Part shown: positions 5,872 through 11,283 of the stretch, one piece after another
Numbering within the stretch: the stretch's first letter is position 1
How the letters are laid out: each line of letters opens with the position of its first letter
Assembly: GCA_021786655.1 (NCBI GenBank)
Contig: JAJYMU010000076.1
Coordinates: forward strand, 1 to 11,283
Length of the DNA: 11,283 nt
DNA from: Bacteroidota bacterium
GTDB taxonomy: Bacteria; Bacteroidota; Ignavibacteria; Ignavibacteriales; Melioribacteraceae
Direction of reading: 5' to 3'
Position numbers and translations under genes: made by a program
The notes under the pieces: model-generated
Databases searched by the model: none
Told to the model about the DNA's origin: nothing
The model's input: the letters and a program-made list of their open reading frames with translations, nothing else

Positions 5872-7344
5872 ATGTCAACATCAGCAATTGAAGGACTTGT
5901 ACCGCAACTCGTTTGGAAAAGATTCTTCGAGATCAGTCAGATTCCGCGTCCGTCCAAAAGTGAAGAACGGATACGTTTGTATCTAAGAAATTTTGCGGGT
6001 CAAAATAATTTAGATATGAAAGAAGATGATGCCGGCAACATTGTGATGCTGGTTCAGCCGAGTTCCGGATTTGAGAACGCACCAACAGTTGTTCTTCAAG
6101 GTCATGTTGACATGGTTTGTGAGAAGAACAAAGAAACCGATCATGATTTTAATAATGATCCGATTAAACTAAAACGCGACGGCGGTTGGATAACGGCGGA
6201 AGGCACAACACTCGGTGCAGACAATGGAATCGGGGTTGCGGCAGCGTTAGCGGTTTCTCAAGATGAGGATTTTGAACACGGTCCGCTCGAATTATTATTT
6301 ACCGTTGATGAAGAAACCGGTCTGACCGGCGCGAATAATCTTCAGAAAGGATTCATAACCGGAAAGACTTTGTTGAACCTTGATACTGAAGAAGACGGCG
6401 CGTTTTACGTTGGATGCTCTGGCGGAATGGATACTGTTGGAACATACAAACTTGAAACAGAAAGTACCGTCGATGGTTATCAAGCGTATTCAATTTTTGT
6501 CAGCGGATTGAAAGGCGGGCATTCCGGCATAAACATTCACGAAGGCAGAGCAAACGCAATTAAACTTCTTGGGTATCTTCTCGACCGTCTGACCAGTTTG
6601 AACTATCAGTTGACCGACATACAAGGCGGTTCGAAGAGGAATGCTATACCGCGCGAAGCCGAAGCCGTAATAATGATGAACCCCGATTTGGATTCTGATG
6701 CACGCGAAATTATAAACGAGTTTTCACTTGAAGCAGTTCTTGGATTCAAGGGGATTGATGAAAACATTAAAATTACTTTCGAGAAAAAAGAAATTCCCGA
6801 AGTGAAAAAACTTTCATTCCGAAAAGCGTTTGCTGAAAAGATTTTCAATGCAATTTTAGCAATGCCGCACGGCGTTTTGGCAATGAGTAAAGAAATTCCC
6901 GGTTTGGTTGAAACATCTACAAACCTTGCAACAATAAATATCGAAGGTAAAGAAGTAAGAATCGGCACCAGTCAAAGAAGTTCTTTGGAGAATGCTAAGA
7001 AAGAGATTGCGCGAACTGTCCGCGCCGTTTTCGAATTATCCGGTGCTAATGTTAAAGTTGGCGACGGATATCCCGGCTGGCAGCCCAAAATGGATTCGAA
7101 AATTTTGAAGCTGTCTAAGAAAGTTTTTCAAAATCTATTTTCTAGTGAGCCGCTGGTCAAGGCCGTTCATGCGGGACTTGAATGCGGAATTCTAAGCGAC
7201 AAATATCCCGGTCTCGAAATGATTTCTTTTGGACCGACAATTGAAGGCGCTCACTCACCGGACGAACGAGTTAACATAGCTGATGTTGAAAAATTTTACC
7301 AGTTGTTGAAAGGTATTCTTACCGAGATGGCTAAGAAGAAGTAA
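5872..7344 (+). CDS. pepD: Aminoacyl-histidine dipeptidase (PepD, M20 family metallopeptidase)
   Basis: A cytosolic di-zinc dipeptidase that cleaves dipeptides such as Xaa-His (carnosinase-like), acting at the end of peptide catabolism. At 490 residues it is close to E. coli PepD (485). The N-terminal motif FFEISQIPRPSKSEE is typical. Metal and catalytic residues can be placed: H78 and D80 in LQGHVDMVCE, the bridging D117 in GTTLGADNGIG, the catalytic E147 and metal ligand E148 in FTVDEETGLTGA, D171 in LLNLDTEEDG, and H461 in EGAHSPDERV. All expected ligands are present, so activity is likely. The stretch from about 190 to 400, including GGHSGINIHEGRANAIKLL and GGSKRNAIPREAEA, forms the lid/dimerisation part. 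There is no signal peptide. It follows the YchF-like gene by 18 bases and precedes the acyl-CoA synthetase by 56, in the same orientation, so an operon is likely. Confidence 0.95.
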   Translation: MSTSAIEGLVPQLVWKRFFEISQIPRPSKSEERIRLYLRNFAGQNNLDMKEDDAGNIVMLVQPSSGFENAPTVVLQGHVDMVCEKNKETDHDFNNDPIKLKRDGGWITAEGTTLGADNGIGVAAALAVSQDEDFEHGPLELLFTVDEETGLTGANNLQKGFITGKTLLNLDTEEDGAFYVGCSGGMDTVGTYKLETESTVDGYQAYSIFVSGLKGGHSGINIHEGRANAIKLLGYLLDRLTSLNYQLTDIQGGSKRNAIPREAEAVIMMNPDLDSDAREIINEFSLEAVLGFKGIDENIKITFEKKEIPEVKKLSFRKAFAEKIFNAILAMPHGVLAMSKEIPGLVETSTNLATINIEGKEVRIGTSQRSSLENAKKEIARTVRAVFELSGANVKVGDGYPGWQPKMDSKILKLSKKVFQNLFSSEPLVKAVHAGLECGILSDKYPGLEMISFGPTIEGAHSPDERVNIADVEKFYQLLKGILTEMAKKK

Positions 7345-7400
7345 AAATGTTACGTGACTTAACAGAAAGGAAAAGCTATAACTAAATAAAGAAGAAGAAA

Positions 7401-9113
7401 ATGAAAAAAGAGATTAAGCTTTATTCCGTCACGAGAATCGATTCGATACAGGATATGGTTCTGAAGTCTGCTAAGAACTTCGGATCGAAACTGGCTCTCG
7501 AAGATCTAAATGACACGCCCATCAACAAAGTAACCTACCGCGAATTACTAGACAACATTTTAAGATTCGGCAGAGCACTTCAAGATTTAGGCATAAAAGA
7601 AAGAACTCACATTGCGGTTATTGGCGAAAACCGCGTGCAATGGGCAATAAGTTATTTAACAGCAATGTGTTTCAATTATGTCGTAGTGCCGATTGATAAG
7701 AACCTGACGACGAATGAAATAATGAATATCTTGCATGAATCTGATTCCGAAGCGATTATTTTTTCCGGCACTTACTCTGGCATTATGGCCGAGGGAAGAA
7801 ATTTTCTTAAGAAGCTGAAACACTATATCTGCATGGATGAAACGCGTGAAGAGAAATCGTTTTACGGAATGACGGAACTAATTAGAAAGACAAAACCGAA
7901 AGAGATTGATGAGCTTCCGAAAATTATTCCGGATGATCTTGCGGAAATTATTTTTACGTCCGGTTCTCTCGGCAGAGCCAAGGGCGTTATGCTTTCTCAA
8001 AAAAATCTTGCCACAAATCTTGTTGATATGGTAAGCATGGTTTTGATTACCGAGAAAGACCGTTTCCTTTCCGTTCTTCCAATGCATCATACTTATGAAT
8101 GCACTTGCGGAATGCTGTGCCCGTTGTATTCCGGCGCTTCTGCTCATTATGCAAGATCGTTAAAAACAATTGTGGATGATCTTCAAACGGTTAAAGCAAC
8201 AATTTTGCTTGCAGTTCCTCTTCTTTACGACAAAGTGTTTAAGAGAATTCAGAAGGGAATCAAAGAAGACAAAATGAAATCCAAAATTGTACCGCCGCTT
8301 GTTAAGGTGACAAATCTGCTTACAACAGTGGGTCTCAAAGATGTGAAGAAGAAAATATTTCATGAACTTCACGCGAAGTTCGGCGGTTCTGTTAGATTGT
8401 TTATTGCCGGCGGCGCTGCGCCTGATCCCATGGTTGCCAAAGGTCTTCGCGAGTTCGGTTTCAATTTCATACAAGGATATGGTTTAACAGAAACGTCTCC
8501 GATACTAACGCTCAATCAAGTAGATAATTTCAAAGATGATGCTGCGGGTATTCCGCTTCCATCGGTTCAAATAAAAATTAATAATCCGGATGATAACGGC
8601 AGCGGCGAGATTTGGGCAAAAGCACCCACAGTAATGATCGGTTACTATAAAAACGAAAAAGCGACTGAAGACACAATGGAAAACGGATGGTTCAAAACTG
8701 GCGACATCGGTTATATTGACGAAGATAATTTTTTGCATATTAACGGAAGAAAGAAAAATGTGATCATCTCAAAAAGCGGCAAGAATGTTTTTCCTGAGGA
8801 GATCGAGGATGTGCTTAACCGCAGCCCCTTCATTCTTGAATCGCTTGTATCCGGCGAAGAAGATCCGAAGCAGGGTGAAATTATTTCCGCTCAGATTGTA
8901 GTTGATGCCGAAATGTTTATTGAACTTGCTGAGATGAAGAATATCAAGATTAATGAAGAGCTTCTGCATAAGACGGTTGCCGAAGAAGTTGAAAAAGCAA
9001 ACAAGCAATTGCCGGCTCACAAGCAAATAAAGAAGTTCAACATACGTGAAAAGGAATTTGAAAAGACAACAACGCAAAAAATTAAAAGGTACTTGGTTAA
9101 TCACGGCAACTAA
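7401..9113 (+). CDS. AMP-forming long-chain acyl-CoA synthetase-like protein (ANL superfamily)
   Basis: Adenylates a carboxylic acid and transfers it to CoA; overall similarity to FadD-type enzymes points to fatty acids. The 570 residues show the ANL motifs in order: phosphate loop TSGSLGRAKG (186-195), LPMHHTYECT (226-235), IAGGAAPD (335-342), GYGLTETSP (359-367), GWFKTGDIGYID (429-440) with D435, NGRKKNVI with R450, and a C-terminal KTTTQKIKR with K560 as the adenylation lysine. Two sites deviate: the phosphate loop is usually TSGTTGxPKG, so T-T becomes S-L and P becomes A, and the C-terminal motif is usually KT-x-TGKIKR, with Gln in place of Gly here. The essential Lys, Asp and Arg remain, so I expect an active enzyme of unproven substrate. 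ATG 7401 follows the purine run AAAGAAGAAGAAA. It is the last gene of the clpS-led run; a strong terminator follows. The nearby divergent etfBA would fit beta-oxidation. Confidence 0.9.
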   Translation: MKKEIKLYSVTRIDSIQDMVLKSAKNFGSKLALEDLNDTPINKVTYRELLDNILRFGRALQDLGIKERTHIAVIGENRVQWAISYLTAMCFNYVVVPIDKNLTTNEIMNILHESDSEAIIFSGTYSGIMAEGRNFLKKLKHYICMDETREEKSFYGMTELIRKTKPKEIDELPKIIPDDLAEIIFTSGSLGRAKGVMLSQKNLATNLVDMVSMVLITEKDRFLSVLPMHHTYECTCGMLCPLYSGASAHYARSLKTIVDDLQTVKATILLAVPLLYDKVFKRIQKGIKEDKMKSKIVPPLVKVTNLLTTVGLKDVKKKIFHELHAKFGGSVRLFIAGGAAPDPMVAKGLREFGFNFIQGYGLTETSPILTLNQVDNFKDDAAGIPLPSVQIKINNPDDNGSGEIWAKAPTVMIGYYKNEKATEDTMENGWFKTGDIGYIDEDNFLHINGRKKNVIISKSGKNVFPEEIEDVLNRSPFILESLVSGEEDPKQGEIISAQIVVDAEMFIELAEMKNIKINEELLHKTVAEEVEKANKQLPAHKQIKKFNIREKEFEKTTTQKIKRYLVNHGN

Positions 9114-9135
9114 ATTTGCTGCCGGTAAGAAATTC

Positions 9136-9165
9136 AAAAGCTCCATCTTTGGAGCTTTTATTTTA
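9136..9165 (+). terminator. Rho-independent terminator after the acyl-CoA synthetase gene
   Basis: A perfect 10-base-pair stem, AAAAGCTCCA (9136-9145) with TGGAGCTTTT (9150-9159), closes a TCTT loop and is followed by ATTTT. It begins 22 bases after the synthetase stop and before the M1 peptidase start. The A-run/T-run symmetry means it could act in both directions, but no minus-strand gene abuts it. Confidence 0.9.
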
Positions 9166-9197
9166 AATTAGCGATGCAGTAAAGTAAAAGGTATTTC

Positions 9198-10550
9198 ATG
9201 AAGAAATGGATTGTTGTTCTGCTTGTAATATCAATCTCAATTGTACACGGCTCCGGTCGCGGAGACAAAAACATAATGGCCGGACAAATTGATGTGCTGA
9301 GCTACACAATAAATTTGGAGATTAGCGACAGCACGGATAGTATAAACGCAACAACTGAAATTTCATTTAGCGTTCTGAAAGATTTGGACACACTCAAATT
9401 TAATTTGAAGGATATGAATGTAACGGATTGTTTGCTGGACAGTCAAAACATACTTTTTCAAACGAACGACGGTATTCTTCTGCTCGCAGCACGAAACCGA
9501 CTAGTTAGTAATTCGCTTCATCGTTTAGCGATCAGTTATAACGGTACGCCGAAAGACGGTTTGTTCATCGGGAAAAACAAGTATGGAAAGTTTTGCGCGT
9601 TTGCAGATAACTGGCCTAACCGCGCAAGTTATTGGTTCCCGTGCATCGATCATCCCTCTGATAAAGCCAAAGTTACGTTTCATATCACGGTACCGAAGAA
9701 GTATGAAGTGATTGCAAACGGCGATGAAACAGAATTTGCATCATCAGGCAGAACCGCAGAGTATTCATATTCAATGTCCGTTCCGATTACCACATATTGT
9801 ATGGTGTTCGGGGCATGTGACTTTTCAATCTCCAAGACTCAAACATCGTCCGGCGTTCCGGTTTATAATTATACATTTCCAGAGGACAGTATTACTGCTG
9901 CAAAATCATTCCAAAATGTTCCCGACATAATAAAATATTTTGAAAGCGTGATCGGGCCATATCCATATTCCAAACTGGCTTTAGTCGAATCATCAACAAA
10001 ATACGGCGGGATGGAAAACAGCAGCGCGATTTTTTTGCCGGAGAGAAGTCCGTCTTTTACTGGAAGAAGAAATAACGATGAGACCGTTGCGCACGAAATT
10101 GCTCACCAATGGTTCGGTGATGATGTCTCGATTTCCAATTGGCCTGATCTCTGGTTAAGTGAGGGATTTGCGACATACTTTTCCGCGCTTTATTTTGAAT
10201 CACGCGACGGGGAAGAACGGTTTAATCAACAGCTGGAACGAATCAAAGGAGCGTACTCTAGAGGTCATCGGGTTGATGCGACGGTGGTCACGGATAACTA
10301 TTCCAAACTAGAAGAATTGTTGAACGTGGAAAACTACGACAAGGGCGCTTTGTTTTTAAACGCGTTAAGAAAGTTTATTGGCGATGAATCCTTTTTCAAA
10401 GGGATCAAAGAATATTACAAAGAGTTTAGACACTCCAATGTTTCAACGGACGACTTCAAGAAAGTCATGTCGTCGGTTTCAAAAAAAAATCTTGACCCGC
10501 TGTTTAATAAGTGGCTTTATGAACCCGGGTCTCAATCTCTGTTTAATTAA
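9198..10550 (+). CDS. Exported M1 family zinc metallopeptidase (short form)
   Basis: A zinc aminopeptidase of the M1 (gluzincin) family, probably acting outside the cytoplasm. Residues 1 to about 18 form a signal peptide (MKKW, then a hydrophobic run IVVLLVISISIV, ending near HGSG). A beta-rich N-terminal domain follows. The catalytic domain shows the exopeptidase motif YGGMENSSA (269-277), the zinc site HEIAHQWFGDD with H299, E300 and H303, and the third ligand E322 in LWLSEGFATYF, at the standard 18-residue spacing. Y380 in ENYDKGALFLNALR is the expected transition-state tyrosine. At 450 residues it stops just after the catalytic domain (NKWLYEPGSQSLFN), so it lacks the large helical C-terminal domain of PepN-type enzymes. 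It also shows no type IX sorting tail. It starts after a terminator and 33 bases beyond it, so it probably has its own promoter. AAAGG precedes ATG 9198. Confidence 0.93.
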   Translation: MKKWIVVLLVISISIVHGSGRGDKNIMAGQIDVLSYTINLEISDSTDSINATTEISFSVLKDLDTLKFNLKDMNVTDCLLDSQNILFQTNDGILLLAARNRLVSNSLHRLAISYNGTPKDGLFIGKNKYGKFCAFADNWPNRASYWFPCIDHPSDKAKVTFHITVPKKYEVIANGDETEFASSGRTAEYSYSMSVPITTYCMVFGACDFSISKTQTSSGVPVYNYTFPEDSITAAKSFQNVPDIIKYFESVIGPYPYSKLALVESSTKYGGMENSSAIFLPERSPSFTGRRNNDETVAHEIAHQWFGDDVSISNWPDLWLSEGFATYFSALYFESRDGEERFNQQLERIKGAYSRGHRVDATVVTDNYSKLEELLNVENYDKGALFLNALRKFIGDESFFKGIKEYYKEFRHSNVSTDDFKKVMSSVSKKNLDPLFNKWLYEPGSQSLFN

Positions 10551-10552
10551 AC

Positions 10553-10918
10553 TCAGATGAAAAGTTTTAGAAACATTAATGCGGCACCAAGCAAAGCTAA
10601 ATTTTTCATGAAGTTTATCTGTTCACCCGTCTTTTGCTGAGCGTCCTGCACCTTCCAAAAATTATGCATAATGAAAGTTGTAGGCACAAGAAAAATTATT
10701 AGAAGAATGCTTCCGTACATTATGTAATAATTGAAAATGACGCTTAGACCTCCCAGTAAAAGCAAAAGTCCGGTAAAGGGTACAGCTACTGACGGAAGGG
10801 GAACACCTTTCATTTGGCTGTAGCCTGCAAGCATTTTCATGTTTCTAAAATGATTGATTCCACTATTAACAAAAAAAACACCAAACAAGATCCTTCCCAA
10901 AATGAATGCGAATTCCAT
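10553..10918 (-). CDS. DoxX family membrane protein
   Basis: A 121-residue integral membrane protein of the DoxX family. The N-terminus FILGRILFGVFFVNSGINHF matches the family pattern, in which an R-x-x-x-G-x-x-F helix is followed by a (S/N)G-x-x-(H/K)F turn. Then comes GVPLPSVAVPFTGLLLLLGGLSVI, typical of helix 2 and its loop. Four hydrophobic segments are visible at about 3-20, 43-61, 66-84 and 103-120. A polar loop, NFWKVQDAQQKTGEQ, lies between the last two. DoxX proteins are variously linked to quinone-dependent oxidases or redox stress, but no specific function can be given here. ATG 10918 is preceded by GGAG (complement of 10926-10929) with 7 bases between. It is convergent with the M1 peptidase, with only two bases between the stop codons and no shared hairpin. 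Confidence 0.88.
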   Translation of the reverse strand: MEFAFILGRILFGVFFVNSGINHFRNMKMLAGYSQMKGVPLPSVAVPFTGLLLLLGGLSVIFNYYIMYGSILLIIFLVPTTFIMHNFWKVQDAQQKTGEQINFMKNLALLGAALMFLKLFI

Positions 10919-11031
10919 TATGCGTCTCCGCTTTTGGTTATAGTTAGTTTATTATAAATCTAAAACGTTGGGAAGGGGAGAATAGTTCCTATTGAAAATG
11001 TAAACGACAAAAACATGAATGTGAGAAAGTT

Positions 11032-11199
11032 CTAACCGGCTACGGTATAAACGGCTGCGTCATCGATCAATTTTTTTAGATCGATCGGCTTTCGCATGAA
11101 TCCTGTTGCACCGGCGTCGATTGATCTTTGTTCTTCAAAGTTTAAAGCGTGACCGGTTATTACAAAAATAGGTGTTCTCTTGTAGGCAATGCTGTCAAC
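11032..11199 (-). pseudogene. C-terminal fragment of a response-regulator receiver domain, 5' part missing
   Basis: Reading the minus strand into TAG (complement of 11032-11034), 55 codons encode the second half of a CheY-like receiver. KRTPIFVITGHA is strand 4 with the conserved Thr, then FEEQRSIDAGATGFMRKPID is helix 4 and strand 5 with the conserved Lys-Pro, then a final helix LKKLIDDAAVYTVAG. The protein would end right after the receiver, so the parent gene was a stand-alone receiver or one with it C-terminal. Going upstream, the frame meets TAA (complement of 11200-11202), and no start codon lies between. The phosphoacceptor Asp half is absent, and no receiver residues appear in any minus-strand frame up to 11283. 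This is therefore a non-functional remnant unless the junction is an assembly error. Confidence 0.75.
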
Positions 11200-11283
11200 T
11201 TAAGGAGATAGAGGTAAAAAAGATTAGGTTGTGCGTGTGAGAATTGAATTTAAAATCAGATAAAGTTGTTAAGCAGGAAACAA
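11195..11283. other. Sequence of unknown origin abutting the truncated receiver; possible mobile-element end
   Basis: The last ~85 bases have no similarity I recognise and no long open frame. The junction lies near 11185-11202, where the receiver frame collapses. The plus-strand text from TGTCAACTTAAGG onward could be the terminal part of an insertion sequence facing right, with a transposase beyond the window. No matching inverted repeat or target duplication can be seen here, so this is only an inference. The run AAGGAG at 11202-11207 resembles a Shine-Dalgarno but has no suitable ORF after it. The gap 10919-11031, between doxX and the receiver fragment, holds nothing else I can identify. 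Confidence 0.3.

Noticed and set aside
4403..9113. The clpS / YchF-like / pepD / acyl-CoA synthetase run as a new multi-gene defence or signalling system.
   Set aside because: Each member belongs to a known housekeeping or metabolic family, and spacing suggests ordinary operon packing. Nothing specific (toxin, nuclease-sensor pairing, variable genes) supports a defence role.
10378..10560. A plus-strand 60-codon frame overlapping the end of the M1 peptidase gene.
   Set aside because: It is a shifted frame of the peptidase 3' end with no ribosome binding site and no similarity of its own.
11062..11085. Inverted repeat ATCGATC / GATCGAT around a T-rich loop, as a terminator or operator.
   Set aside because: It lies within the receiver-domain codons (DLKKLIDD) and is explained by Asp, Ile and Lys codon use; the T-run is in the loop, not after the stem.

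Overview
The window looks like a chromosomal segment of a moderately AT-rich bacterium of the Bacteroidota/Chlorobi lineage, most likely Ignavibacteria. The main clues are a DUF2851 protein (a family largely confined to Bacteroidetes/Chlorobi), a bifunctional-nuclease-domain protein with a C-terminal UvrB/UvrC motif, a short ClpS-like protein with an LFNDEWHSFDEV core, and a type 2 (long-form) PyrF. This placement rests on family distribution recalled from knowledge, not on a search. Coding density is high and almost everything is housekeeping or central metabolism.

Left part (1-1940, + strand): the 3' end of pyrF (pyrimidine synthesis), then a complete DUF2851 gene of unknown function. Its stop codon interlocks with that of the convergent gene on the minus strand.

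Minus-strand unit (4276 down to 1937): etfB, etfA and a bifunctional-nuclease-domain gene lie head to tail with 9-base gaps, so they look like one operon. EtfAB is a canonical electron-transfer flavoprotein that carries electrons from acyl-CoA and similar dehydrogenases. The nuclease-domain gene contains a GC-rich perfect inverted repeat near its 5' end.

Divergent plus-strand unit (4403-9165): a ClpS-like N-degron adaptor whose reading frame is broken by an in-frame TAA at 4472-4474; a divergent YchF/OLA1-family nucleotide-binding protein; a PepD-type aminoacyl-histidine dipeptidase with a strong ribosome binding site; and an AMP-forming long-chain acyl-CoA synthetase-like protein. A strong hairpin plus T-run at 9136-9165 closes the run. 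Fatty-acid activation here and EtfAB across the divergent intergenic region are compatible with fatty-acid use. ClpS plus PepD suggests protein and peptide turnover. Both links are inference from proximity.

Right part (9198-11283): an exported short M1 metallopeptidase, a convergent four-helix DoxX-family membrane protein, then about 365 bases with no intact gene. That stretch holds the last 55 codons of a response-regulator receiver domain on the minus strand. It is cut off at about 11199 by an in-frame stop, and the remaining 84 bases have no receiver similarity, as expected for an insertion or rearrangement junction.

I found no CRISPR array, no tRNA or rRNA, and no clear undescribed defence or mobile system. 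The best leads are the broken clpS, the palindrome inside the nuclease-domain gene, the truncated receiver and its junction, and the YchF paralogue with altered switch regions.
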